A stretch of DNA of 6,269 nucleotides, taken from positions 1 through 6,269 of the forward strand of contig JAISXC010000125.1 in the NCBI GenBank assembly GCA_031270875.1, read 5' to 3'. Of this stretch, positions 1 through 6,269 are shown one piece after another; the first letter of the stretch is position 1, and every line of letters begins with the position of its first letter. Under the pieces are notes generated by a model. It made no database searches. It saw only the letters and a list, made by a program, of their open reading frames with translations, and was not told the DNA's origin. The DNA is from Desulfovibrio sp. (GTDB lineage Bacteria; Desulfobacterota; Desulfovibrionia; Desulfovibrionales; Desulfovibrionaceae). Made by a program: the position numbers and the translations under genes.

Positions 1-26
1 TGTAAAGTCCCCGTAAATTAGGTCCA
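1..26 (+). repeat. Left terminal inverted repeat of the IS3 element
   Basis: The outer 12 bases match the right end perfectly. After an AT-rich stretch and a 1-base offset, similarity resumes at the inner block TTAGGTCCA (18-26), which matches TTAGGGCCA of the right end at 8 of 9 positions. This outer tip plus inner block is what a transposase-bound IS3-type end looks like. Bases 14-19 (TAAATT) could also act as a -10 half-promoter in the circular intermediate. Confidence 0.9.
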
Positions 27-71
27 TTGCCAAGTAGAGGCTTCTGGTTCACCTTCAAACCAGGAGTGAGT

Positions 72-338
72 ATGCGCAAGACCAGATTCAGCGAATTTCA
101 GATTGTCAAAATCCTCAAGTCCGTGGAAGGCGGTATTGCCGTCAAGGATGCCTGCCGTGAGCACGGCATCAGCAGCGCCACCTATTACAAGTGGAAATCC
201 AGGTACGGCGGCATGGAGGCTTCGGATGTGCGGCGTATGCGGGAGCTTGAGGCGGAAAACCGCAAACTCAAGCAGATGTATGCGGAACTGAGCCTTGAGA
301 ATGTTATGCTCAAGGATATTATCGAAAAAAAATTGTAA
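72..338 (+). CDS. IS3-family transposase OrfA (DNA-binding subunit)
   Basis: OrfA is the 88-residue DNA-binding and dimerising part of the IS3 transposase. The N-terminal half (about residues 5-45, from TRFSEFQIVKIL through ISSATYYKWKSRYGG) is a helix-turn-helix of the HTH_Tnp_1 type that binds the terminal repeats. The C-terminal half is a leucine zipper with leucines at exact heptad spacing: L59, L66, L73 and L80. I chose the ATG at 72 because an AGGAG ribosome site (62-66) precedes it at good spacing and the protein then starts MRKTRFSEF, as in relatives. A TTG start at 27 is open in the same frame but adds residues that look like IS end sequence. The frame ends EKKL-stop just after an A8 run. 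Made alone, OrfA usually acts as a regulator; fused to OrfB it gives the active transposase. Confidence 0.92.
   Translation: MRKTRFSEFQIVKILKSVEGGIAVKDACREHGISSATYYKWKSRYGGMEASDVRRMRELEAENRKLKQMYAELSLENVMLKDIIEKKL
325..332 (+). other. Programmed -1 frameshift site (A8 slippery run)
   Basis: Eight adenines read as GAA-AAA-AAA in the orfA frame, six bases before the orfA stop codon region begins. A -1 slip on the tandem AAA codons moves ribosomes into the orfB frame, which is open from 326 and reads KKIVRPVQRKEM before joining the orfB ATG. The predicted fusion has 383 residues: 87 from orfA and 296 from the orfB frame. Slippery A runs are the standard IS3 mechanism. I did not identify a stimulatory hairpin downstream with confidence. 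Confidence 0.85.
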
Positions 339-358
339 GGCCGGTTCAGAGAAAAGAG

Positions 359-1222
359 ATGGCAGTGTATGCGGTATCGGCGCATGGCATGAGCGGGCGC
401 GCCTGTTGCCGGGCTTTTGGCGTCAGCCGGAGCTATTATGCATACAAAGCCAGGCCGCGTGAGGACAGCGCGGTGATACAGGCTCTGTCTGAACTGGCCG
501 ACAAAAAGCCCACACGGGGCTTCAGCAAGTTGTTTGATTCCCTGCGCCGCCAGGGAGTGAACTGGAATCATAAACGGGTATGGCGCGTCTATTGCCTGAT
601 GGGTCTGAATAAGCGACGCAAAACTTTCAAGCGCCGTTTGCCCGGCCAATCACGGTACGTGGCGCAACCTTTGGCAGCCAATTATTGCTGGTCCATGGAT
701 TTCATGCGCGACACGCTGTACAGCGGCAGAGTGTACCGTGTGTTCAACGTAATAGACGACTATAACCGTGAAGTGCTTGTATCAGAGATAGATACGAATA
801 TGCCGGCTGGGCGCATAGTCCGGATCTTGGATCGCATAGCCGCCGAACGCGGTATATATCCTGAACGGCTACGAATGGACAATGGCCCGGAATTTGTCGG
901 AACAGTGATGTCCGCCTGGGCGAAGGAGCACGGTGTTGTCCTGGATTTTATTGAGCCGGGCAAGCCGACCCAGAATTCATATGTGGAGCGTTTTAACCGC
1001 ACGCTCCGTGAAGAGGTGCTGGATTTGTATATCTTCAACACCTTGGGCGAGGTGCGTGCGGTCACAGAAGAATTTGTCCGGGAGTACAATGAGGACCGGC
1101 CTCATGAATCCTTGGCGAAGATGCCGCCGGTGGAATTTGCCGCCCATCGGGCAGGGGCATGCCCCTGCCCGATGGGCTACCCCGCATCACTACCGGAAGT
1201 TTCTACTAATTGCTGGCCCTAA
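359..1222 (+). CDS. IS3-family transposase OrfB (DDE integrase domain)
   Basis: OrfB is the catalytic part of the transposase, with an RNase H-like rve integrase fold. Counting from the ATG at 359 (287 residues), the catalytic triad is D114 (WSMDF), D174 (MDNGPEF) and E210 (SYVERFNR), with exactly 35 residues between the second D and the E. The N-terminal part (residues 1-90) is the HTH_21-like region seen in IS3 OrfB (GVSRSYYAY, then TRGFSKL and NHKRVWRVY). The ATG has only a weak GA-rich ribosome site, so translation probably comes mainly from -1 frameshifting out of orfA to give one OrfAB protein. After the conserved PPVEF (about residue 260) the tail is encoded by a 36-bp palindrome and then by the right inverted repeat, so this tail may not be shared with relatives. 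Confidence 0.92.
   Translation: MAVYAVSAHGMSGRACCRAFGVSRSYYAYKARPREDSAVIQALSELADKKPTRGFSKLFDSLRRQGVNWNHKRVWRVYCLMGLNKRRKTFKRRLPGQSRYVAQPLAANYCWSMDFMRDTLYSGRVYRVFNVIDDYNREVLVSEIDTNMPAGRIVRILDRIAAERGIYPERLRMDNGPEFVGTVMSAWAKEHGVVLDFIEPGKPTQNSYVERFNRTLREEVLDLYIFNTLGEVRAVTEEFVREYNEDRPHESLAKMPPVEFAAHRAGACPCPMGYPASLPEVSTNCWP
1142..1177. repeat. 36-bp perfect palindrome near the end of orfB
   Basis: Bases 1142-1159 are the exact reverse complement of 1160-1177, so the two 18-base arms meet with no spacer. In RNA this would fold into a GC-rich hairpin of about 16 bp with a CAUG loop. It encodes the cysteine- and proline-containing tail of OrfB (about residues 262-273). No T-run follows, so it does not look like an ordinary intrinsic terminator. 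It could stall transcription or translation, protect the mRNA end, or form a cruciform; the sequence does not decide between these. Confidence 0.95.
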
Positions 1223-1238
1223 AAATGGGGACTTTACA
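1214..1238 (-). repeat. Right terminal inverted repeat of the IS3 element
   Basis: Read on the minus strand from 1238, this starts with the same 12 bases as the left end, and the inner TTAGGGCCA block follows. The orfB stop codon (TAA, 1220-1222) lies inside this repeat, so coding extends almost to the tip of the element. On the plus strand the outermost six bases, TTTACA (1233-1238), resemble a -35 box pointing outward. Confidence 0.9.
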
Positions 1239-1377
1239 TACGGTTTGAAATTTTTAAGCTCGTTTCTTGTACGGGCCACGTTTTAGAAGGACGAGAGGAG
1301 GCATTAAGTATTTATCCGTAAATAATCTTTTCATTTTTTGAGATGCATGATATGTTTTCTCCAATGGAGGCAAGCAG
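1239..1377. other. Short spacer between the IS3 end and the IS5 relic
   Basis: This holds no gene that I can support. It presumably contains the upstream end of the IS5 relic and any DNA into which the IS3 element inserted. A short open stretch directly after the IS end (stop TAA at 1319-1321) could be the tail of an interrupted gene, but I recognise nothing in it. The relic's ribosome site lies at 1366-1370. Confidence 0.5.
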
Positions 1378-1794
1378 ATGAAGATAAAATCGTGGGAAGT
1401 TTCCGATGAGTTTTGGGTGATAGTCGAACCGCTTATTCCTCGTCCGAAGCGCGATGGAACCAAGCAATACGTTCGGAAAGCCGGTGGTGGAAGAAAACCT
1501 CTTGAGCCACAAAAAGTATCTTCAGCCATTGTCTTTGTCTTGCGCACAGGAATACAGTGGAAGCGTTGCCAAAAAAAAATTTTGGCAGCCCCAGTTCGGT
1601 CCACGCATATTTTCGGGACTGGGAAAAACAGGGCTTTTTCCTTGAACTCTGGCAACGAGGGCTATCTGAGTTCGACGACCTGGAAGATATCGCCTGGGAG
1701 TGGCAGGCTATCGACGGCAGCAAAGCCGCGCAATCCGACATATCGAGCGCGGCGTTGGGTGGTGGAAGTTTGTCTCGCATGGCTCAATAAATGA
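1378..1794 (+). pseudogene. Decayed IS5-family transposase remnant
   Basis: This is the relic of a DDE transposase of IS5/IS427 type. The first frame begins at ATG 1378 after a good GGAGG site (1366-1370) and reads a typical N-terminus: SWEVSDEFW, then VEPLIPRPKRDGTK, GGGRKP and IVFVLRTGIQWK. At about 1563 the similarity jumps to the -1 frame (ALPKKNFGSPSSVHAYFRDW, then IAWEWQAIDGSK), as expected from loss of one G in an ancestral TGGAAGGCG. After the first catalytic Asp (IDG, D codon 1713-1715) similarity returns to the first frame at about 1741 with YRARRWVVEVCLAWLNK, the C-terminal block that carries the catalytic Glu. The middle of the protein, including the second Asp, is missing, and a stop at 1792 cuts the tail. 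No convincing terminal repeats remain. The first frame is open throughout, so a scrambled 138-residue protein could be made, but it cannot be a working transposase. Family call from remembered motifs. Confidence 0.78.
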
Positions 1795-2063
1795 GAGTGA
1801 CGGTCTATGTATAGACGGATACATGATAATCATATGAAATATTAAAATTTTCCCTGTGCAGATTTGGAATGGGGGATTTTACTTATAACATTATGATTTA
1901 ATTAACTTTTCATGGTGAGTATCTATATTTTGACGCATACTCTCCCTCGTAAGGCTGACGCCGCATATATGCGGGCATCCGGACAATTCCTCTTCTCCTT
2001 TTTTCCCTTGACCTCAGGGCGGAACCATATATGCGTCTGCCCCGGTACCAATCGAACAATGCA
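1795..2063. other. AT-rich intergenic spacer upstream of carB
   Basis: I see no coding sequence with recognisable features here. The first part (about 1820-1915) is strongly AT-rich compared with the GC-rich car genes, which fits horizontally acquired or degraded mobile DNA. A small hairpin (GTCTAT, two-base loop, ATAGAC; 1803-1816) sits just after the IS5 relic. A 14-bp palindrome lies at 1961-1974, and ten bases of it (CATATATGCG) recur at 2026-2035. A weak promoter-like pair, TTGACC (2008-2013) and TATGCG (2030-2035) with 16 bp between, is much poorer than the pair at 2064-2092. Confidence 0.6.
1961..1974. repeat. 14-bp palindrome in the carB upstream region
   Basis: CCGCATATATGCGG is self-complementary over all 14 bases and lies about 90 bp upstream of the carB -35 box. 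Its core CATATATGCG recurs at 2026-2035, between the palindrome and the promoter. A palindrome with a repeated half-like copy could be a regulator site, but no known regulator motif is recognised, and such short palindromes also occur by chance. Confidence 0.4.
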
Positions 2064-2092
2064 TTGACGAAGGCAGGAGTGACAGCTATATT
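2064..2092 (+). promoter_or_regulatory. Sigma70-type promoter for carB-carA
   Basis: TTGACG at 2064-2069 matches the -35 consensus at five of six positions. A spacer of exactly 17 bp follows, then TATATT at 2087-2092, again five of six for the -10 box. Transcription would start near 2099 and leave a leader of about 43 nt before the carB ATG at 2142. This is the best promoter seen in the window. It also supports the 2142 start, because the upstream in-frame ATG at 2031 would lie before the promoter. Confidence 0.7.
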
Positions 2093-2130
2093 TGAAAAGA
2101 TTACGCATCGTTGCCGTTTTCCCGACACCG

Positions 2131-2135
2131 CAGGA
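2131..2135 (+). promoter_or_regulatory. Ribosome binding site deciding the carB start
   Basis: CAGGA lies six bases before the ATG at 2142. No comparable site precedes the in-frame ATG at 2031, which would add 37 residues without resemblance to CarB N-termini. Confidence 0.65.
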
Positions 2136-2141
2136 AAATAT

Positions 2142-5100
2142 ATGCCAAAGCGCGCGGACTTGCACAATATTCTTGTCATCGGCGCCGGCCCCATCGTCAT
2201 AGGGCAGGGTTGCGAATTTGACTATTCCGGCTCCCAGGCTGTCAAAGCCCTGAAAGAGGAAGGTTACCGGGTTGTGCTTGTCAATTCCAATCCCGCCACC
2301 ATCATGACGGATCCGGAAATGGCCGATGCCACCTACATAGAACCTATTGAAAAGGAAACGCTTGCCGCCGTCATCCGCAAGGAGCGCCCCGACGCGCTGC
2401 TGCCCACGCTGGGCGGCCAGACGGCCCTCAATGCCGCGTTGGATCTTTACCGCGGCGGCATTCTGGCCGAATACGGCGTGGAGATGATAGGCGCGCGCGC
2501 GGAAGTCATTGAAAAAGCGGAAAGTCGCGAGCTTTTCCGGGAAGCCATGGAGCGCATCGGCCTCAAAGTTCCGGCGAGCGGCATTGCCCGTTCCATGAAA
2601 GACGTGCGCCGCTATGCCGACATTCTGCCCTTTCCCATCATTGTGCGGCCCGCCTTCACCCTGGGCGGCGCGGGCGGCGGCATTGCCTACAATCTGGAAG
2701 ATCTGGAACAAATCGCCTCCCGCGGCCTTGATGCGAGCCCAACCCGCGAAGTGCTGCTGGAGCAGAGCGTGCTCGGCTGGAAAGAATTTGAAATGGAAGT
2801 CATGCGCGACAGAAAGGACAATTGCGTCATTGTCTGCTCCATTGAAAATCTCGACCCCATGGGCGTGCACACGGGCGATTCCGTTACGGTGGCCCCGGCG
2901 CAAACCCTTTCCGACGTGGAATACCAGAACATGCGCGACGCCTCCATTGCCATCATGCGTGAAATCGGCGTGGAAACCGGCGGCAGCAATGTGCAGTTCG
3001 GCGTCAATCCGGCGAATGGGGAAATGGTGGTGATTGAAATGAACCCCCGCGTCTCCCGCTCTTCGGCGCTGGCCTCCAAGGCCACCGGTTTTCCCATAGC
3101 CAAGCTGGCGGCCAAGCTGGCGGTGGGCTACACCCTGGATGAACTGCGCAACGACATTACCCGCGAGACGGCGGCCAGCTTTGAGCCGGCCATTGACTAC
3201 TGTGTCGTCAAAATCCCGCGTTTCACCTTTGAAAAATTTCCCGGCGCTGAGGACGTCCTTACCACTTCCATGAAAAGCGTGGGCGAAGCCATGAGCATCG
3301 GGCGCACTTTCAAGGAGGCCCTGCAAAAGGGCCTGCGCTCCATGGAAACGGGCGCAGCCGGGCTCGGCAACGGGGGCAGGGAGTTCCCGTCCCCGCGCGA
3401 GGAGGCGCTCGCGGCGCTTGCCAGGCCCCATTCCCGCCGCCTTTTTGCCCTGCGTCAGGCTCTGCTCGCCGGCGTGAGCGTGGAAGAAGTCCATGCCGCC
3501 ACGGCCATAGATCCCTGGTTTCTACGCCAGATGCGGGACATTGTGGATATGGAGGCCCACATCCGCGACTTCGGCATTGCCAACGACATGACCGCCGCCA
3601 ATCCCGAACTGTGCGAAATATTGCGCGAAGCCAAGGAGTACGGCTTTTCCGATCGGCAGCTCGCCCGCATGTGGAAGCGGCCGGAGGCCGACATCCGCCG
3701 TCTGCGCAAAGAAATGGGCATCGCCCCCACCTACTACCTCGTGGACACCTGCGCCGCGGAATTTGAGGCCTATACCCCTTATTACTACTCCACCTACGAG
3801 GGCGGGCAGGAATTTGAGCCGGACGCGGAACGCAAAGTGATCATTCTCGGCGGCGGCCCCAATCGCATAGGCCAGGGCATTGAATTCGACTATTGCTGCT
3901 GCCACGCGTCCTTTGCCCTGCGCGACGCCGGCATCACGGCCGTCATGGTCAATTCCAACCCGGAAACCGTCTCCACGGACTACGACACCTCGGACCGCCT
4001 CTATTTTGAGCCGCTGACCTTTGAAGATGTAATGAACATCGTGGAAAAGGAAAAACCGGAAGGGGTCATCGTTCAGTTCGGCGGGCAGACGCCCCTTAAT
4101 CTGGCTGTTCCCCTCATGCGCGCTGGCGTGCCCATACTGGGAACATCCCCGGACGCCATTGACCGCGCCGAGGACCGCGAGCGCTTTCAGGCCCTCATCC
4201 AAAAACTGGATCTGCTTCAGCCGCCCAACGGCACGGCCAAGGACCTGGACGAAGCCCTGAAAGCGGCGGAGCGCATAGGCTGGCCTGTGGTGGTGCGCCC
4301 CAGTTATGTGCTGGGCGGCCGCGCCATGGCTGTGGTGTACGACGCGGCGGAGCTGACGGAATATTTTCGCGAACAGGTTCCGGAAAAACCGGAGCACCCC
4401 ATTCTGGTGGACAAATTTCTGGAACACGCCGTTGAGATAGACGTGGACGCGCTTTCCGACGGGAAGGATGTCTATGTCGCGGGCATTATGGAACATATTG
4501 AGGAAGCCGGCATACATTCCGGAGATTCCGCCTGCGTGCTGCCCTCCCTCTCCATTTCCTATGATCATGTGTCCCTGATTGCGGCCCAGGCCGAAGCCCT
4601 CGCCCGCGAACTCAACGTCAGGGGCCTGATGAACATACAGTTCGCCCTCAAGGGCAATGACCTCTATATTCTGGAAGTCAACCCGCGCGCCTCGCGCACG
4701 GCCCCCTTTGTCTCCAAGGCCACGGGCGTGCCCCTGCCCCGGCTCGCCACGCAGGTGATGCTGGGCAAAACACTCGACGAGCTTGACCCCTGGAGCATGC
4801 GGCGCGGCGGCTTTACCTGTGTGAAAGAGGCGGTGTTGCCTTTTCATCGCTTTCCCGGCGTGGACGTGCTCCTGGGGCCGGAAATGCATTCAACGGGCGA
4901 AGTGATGGGCATGGGCGCTGATTTTGAGGAGGCGTTTCTCAAGAGCCAGTTGGGAGCGGGACAGATGCTCCCCCAAGGGGGAAAAATTTTTCTTTCCGTC
5001 AATGACCGCGACAAACCCTTTGTGGCCGCCCTGGGAGAAAAATTCGCCGGATTGGGCTTTGACCTGCTGGCCACGCGGGGCACGGCGGAAGTGCTGCGCG

Positions 5101-5390
5101 CCGGCGGGCTTGCGGTGGAAACGGTGCGCAAGGTTTACGAGGGCAGGCCCAATATTGTGGACATGCTCATCAATCACGAAGTGGCGCTGGTGGTCAACAC
5201 GGCCTCCGGCAAACGCACCGCGCACGACTCCCGCACCATACGCCGCACGGCCCTGCTCCACGGCACGCCGTACTGCACCACCGTGGCCGGGGCCAAGGCC
5301 ACGGCCACGGCCATAGGAGCCCGCCGGAACGCGATCCATGTGGAAAGCCTTCAGGAATACTATGCGCGGGAGCGCGGGGGGAAAGCATGA
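2142..5390 (+). CDS. carB: Carbamoyl phosphate synthetase, large subunit
   Basis: CarB (1082 residues; E. coli 1073) makes carbamoyl phosphate in the cytoplasm from bicarbonate, ammonia delivered by CarA and two ATP, feeding pyrimidine and arginine synthesis. The two homologous ATP-grasp halves are visible: the carboxyphosphate half at about 1-400 ([29 protein letters not shown], metal ligands E299 and N301 in [13 protein letters not shown]) and the carbamate-phosphorylating half at about 560-940 ([27 protein letters not shown]845 and N847 in [13 protein letters not shown]). An oligomerisation region lies between them (about 400-555). The C-terminal MGS-like allosteric domain (about 945-1082) keeps ATRGTAEVL and VRKVYEGRP, whose E. 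coli counterparts bind UMP/IMP, so UMP inhibition is likely. I chose ATG 2142 over the in-frame ATG 2031 because it has AGGA upstream (2132-2135), gives the family-typical [14 protein letters not shown], and lies after the promoter. No lesion is seen. Confidence 0.97.
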   Translation: MPKRADLHNILVIGAGPIVIGQGCEFDYSGSQAVKALKEEGYRVVLVNSNPATIMTDPEMADATYIEPIEKETLAAVIRKERPDALLPTLGGQTALNAALDLYRGGILAEYGVEMIGARAEVIEKAESRELFREAMERIGLKVPASGIARSMKDVRRYADILPFPIIVRPAFTLGGAGGGIAYNLEDLEQIASRGLDASPTREVLLEQSVLGWKEFEMEVMRDRKDNCVIVCSIENLDPMGVHTGDSVTVAPAQTLSDVEYQNMRDASIAIMREIGVETGGSNVQFGVNPANGEMVVIEMNPRVSRSSALASKATGFPIAKLAAKLAVGYTLDELRNDITRETAASFEPAIDYCVVKIPRFTFEKFPGAEDVLTTSMKSVGEAMSIGRTFKEALQKGLRSMETGAAGLGNGGREFPSPREEALAALARPHSRRLFALRQALLAGVSVEEVHAATAIDPWFLRQMRDIVDMEAHIRDFGIANDMTAANPELCEILREAKEYGFSDRQLARMWKRPEADIRRLRKEMGIAPTYYLVDTCAAEFEAYTPYYYSTYEGGQEFEPDAERKVIILGGGPNRIGQGIEFDYCCCHASFALRDAGITAVMVNSNPETVSTDYDTSDRLYFEPLTFEDVMNIVEKEKPEGVIVQFGGQTPLNLAVPLMRAGVPILGTSPDAIDRAEDRERFQALIQKLDLLQPPNGTAKDLDEALKAAERIGWPVVVRPSYVLGGRAMAVVYDAAELTEYFREQVPEKPEHPILVDKFLEHAVEIDVDALSDGKDVYVAGIMEHIEEAGIHSGDSACVLPSLSISYDHVSLIAAQAEALARELNVRGLMNIQFALKGNDLYILEVNPRASRTAPFVSKATGVPLPRLATQVMLGKTLDELDPWSMRRGGFTCVKEAVLPFHRFPGVDVLLGPEMHSTGEVMGMGADFEEAFLKSQLGAGQMLPQGGKIFLSVNDRDKPFVAALGEKFAGLGFDLLATRGTAEVLRAGGLAVETVRKVYEGRPNIVDMLINHEVALVVNTASGKRTAHDSRTIRRTALLHGTPYCTTVAGAKATATAIGARRNAIHVESLQEYYARERGGKA

Positions 5391-6269
5391 AAGCCCTGCT
5401 CACGCTGGAAGACGGCTTCAGCCTGTACGGCAAATCCTTTACCGGAGACTTTGAAACCGGCGGCGAAGCCATCTTCAACACCGGCATGACCGGCTACCAG
5501 GAAGTGCTGACGGACCCATCCTACTACGGCCAGATGGTATGCATGACTTGGCCGCTCATCGGCAATTACGGCATCAACGGCGAGGATATGGAATCCGCCC
5601 GGGTGCATTTGCGCGCCCTTTTGGTCAAGGAATGTTGCAAGATCCCCTCCAGCTGGCGTTCTGTCATGAGTCTGCCGGATTTTCTGCAAAAAAACGGCAC
5701 GCCGGGCATGGAAGGGCTGGACACCCGCGCTCTCACGCGCCATTTGCGCATTCACGGGGCCATGCGCGGCGTGATCTCCACCCGTGACATTGACCCCCTC
5801 TCTCTGCGGGAGAAGGCCCGCGCCCTGCCCTCCATGGAGGGGCAGAACCTCGTGCCTTTTGTGGCGGCGCAAAAACCCTACTTCTGGACCGCCGAAGGCC
5901 CCGCGGAGGCCCGATTCGCCCCGGACGGCGCCTATGCCTGGCAGGGAACGGGGATTCGCCTTCTTGTTTACGATTACGGCATAAAGTGGAATATCCTGCG
6001 CGAGCTTGTCAAAAGCGGTTTTGAACCGCTGGCCGTTCCGCCCCTTTTCAGTGCGGCGCGGGCCAAAGCCAGCGGCGCGCAGGCGATTTTTCTCTCCAAC
6101 GGGCCCGGAGACCCGGCCACCCTCACAAGCGAGATCTCCCTGATACGCGAACTCATCAAGGCGTTCCCGGTCACGGGCATTTGTCTCGGACATCAGCTCA
6201 TCGGACACGCGCTCGGCGGCGGCACGGGCAAGCTGCGTTTCGGCCACCACGGGGCCAATCATCCGGTCA
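5387..6269 (+). CDS. carA: Carbamoyl phosphate synthetase, small subunit (partial)
   Basis: CarA is the glutamine amidotransferase subunit. It hydrolyses glutamine and passes ammonia to CarB through an internal tunnel. The ATG overlaps the carB stop (ATGA, 5387-5390), a sign of translational coupling and matched subunit output; a G-rich stretch upstream may serve as ribosome site. The N-terminal small-chain domain (about 1-150) shows [19 protein letters not shown] and [12 protein letters not shown]. The class I GATase domain begins near residue 190 (YDYGIKWN at 195), then SNGPGDP (237-243), the nucleophile Cys266 in GICLGHQL, and [10 protein letters not shown] near residue 290. The frame is open to the window edge at 294 codons of an expected 375-380, so the catalytic His and Glu near the C-terminus are not visible. 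No lesion is seen. Order carB-carA is the reverse of the common arrangement. Confidence 0.96.
   Translation, partial: MKALLTLEDGFSLYGKSFTGDFETGGEAIFNTGMTGYQEVLTDPSYYGQMVCMTWPLIGNYGINGEDMESARVHLRALLVKECCKIPSSWRSVMSLPDFLQKNGTPGMEGLDTRALTRHLRIHGAMRGVISTRDIDPLSLREKARALPSMEGQNLVPFVAAQKPYFWTAEGPAEARFAPDGAYAWQGTGIRLLVYDYGIKWNILRELVKSGFEPLAVPPLFSAARAKASGAQAIFLSNGPGDPATLTSEISLIRELIKAFPVTGICLGHQLIGHALGGGTGKLRFGHHGANHPV

Larger units (their letters stand above)
1..1238 (+). mobile_element. Complete IS3-family insertion sequence
   Basis: The element is bounded by terminal inverted repeats that share a perfect 12-bp end (TGTAAAGTCCCC), the left copy at 1-12 and the right copy at 1227-1238. Between them are two overlapping transposase frames in the usual IS3 arrangement: orfA in frame 0 and orfB in frame -1, with an A8 slip site at the junction. 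Length (1238 bp), TGT tips, the orfA leucine zipper and the DD(35)E orfB all fit the family. IS407- or IS51-like subgroups are plausible but I cannot settle which. Both reading frames are intact, so the copy may be active. The left target flank lies outside the window, so the direct repeat cannot be checked; the right flank begins TACG. Confidence 0.93.

Noticed and set aside
27..71. TTG start at 27 for orfA
   Set aside because: The extra 15 residues are translated IS end sequence, and the AGGAG site points to the ATG at 72.
1142..1177. Palindrome as a rho-independent terminator
   Set aside because: No T-rich run follows on either side, and it lies within the orfB reading frame, so termination would have to work another way.
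1254..1655. Minus-strand open frame across the IS5 relic
   Set aside because: No recognisable motif, and it opposes a plus-strand frame with clear transposase similarity.
1313..1821. Terminal inverted repeats of the IS5 relic (TATCCGT at 1313-1319 and ACGGATA at 1815-1821)
   Set aside because: The match is only 7 bases, does not extend, and does not resemble known IS5-family ends, so chance is the better explanation.
1923..3494. Long minus-strand open frame opposite the 5' half of carB (523 codons)
   Set aside because: It mirrors carB codons in GC-rich DNA, is rich in His, Gly, Ala and Phe without a recognisable domain, and lies antisense to a clearly conserved gene.
3522..4889. Long minus-strand open frame opposite the 3' part of carB (455 codons)
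   Set aside because: Same reason: its composition is what third-position GC bias of carB produces on the other strand, and no motif is visible.
5360..6262. Minus-strand open frame opposite carA (300 codons)
   Set aside because: The plus strand encodes CarA with clear amidotransferase motifs; the minus frame is an antisense shadow.
1..6269. CRISPR array, retron, toxin-antitoxin or other defence system
   Set aside because: No regularly spaced repeats, no reverse transcriptase or effector motifs, and no unassigned gene-sized frame remains after the IS and car genes are accounted for.

Overview
The window looks like chromosomal DNA from a GC-rich anaerobic deltaproteobacterium, most likely a Desulfovibrio-type member of the Desulfovibrionaceae. 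This rests on the style of the CarB protein as I remember the family, not on a search. The right two thirds is a housekeeping pyrimidine/arginine locus. The left third is a pile-up of mobile DNA.

Region 1-1238 is a complete IS3-family insertion sequence. It has 12-bp perfect terminal inverted repeats, an orfA with a helix-turn-helix and a four-heptad leucine zipper, an A8 slippery run for -1 frameshifting, and an orfB with an intact DD(35)E integrase core. Near the 3' end of orfB is a 36-bp perfect palindrome. The IS begins on the first base of the window, so its left flank and target duplication cannot be seen.

Region 1239-1794 holds a decayed IS5-family transposase (1378-1794). It has lost one base near position 1563 and carries an internal deletion that joins the first catalytic Asp region to the C-terminal catalytic Glu region. 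Region 1795-2063 is an AT-rich spacer with no gene that I can defend, only a 14-bp palindrome.

Region 2064-6269 is a carB-carA operon in the reverse of the usual order. A strong sigma70-type promoter (TTGACG, 17 bp, TATATT) lies about 50 bp before a carB start at 2142. carB (1082 aa) is complete. carA overlaps it by 4 nt (ATGA) and runs off the right edge after 294 codons. Together the two products form glutamine-dependent carbamoyl phosphate synthetase: CarA releases ammonia from glutamine, and CarB condenses it with bicarbonate and two ATP to make carbamoyl phosphate for pyrimidine and arginine synthesis.

I found no convincing novel system. The points most worth a second look are the palindrome inside orfB, the half-promoters in the IS ends, the IS5 relic with its possible slip-site rescue, and the carB-carA order.
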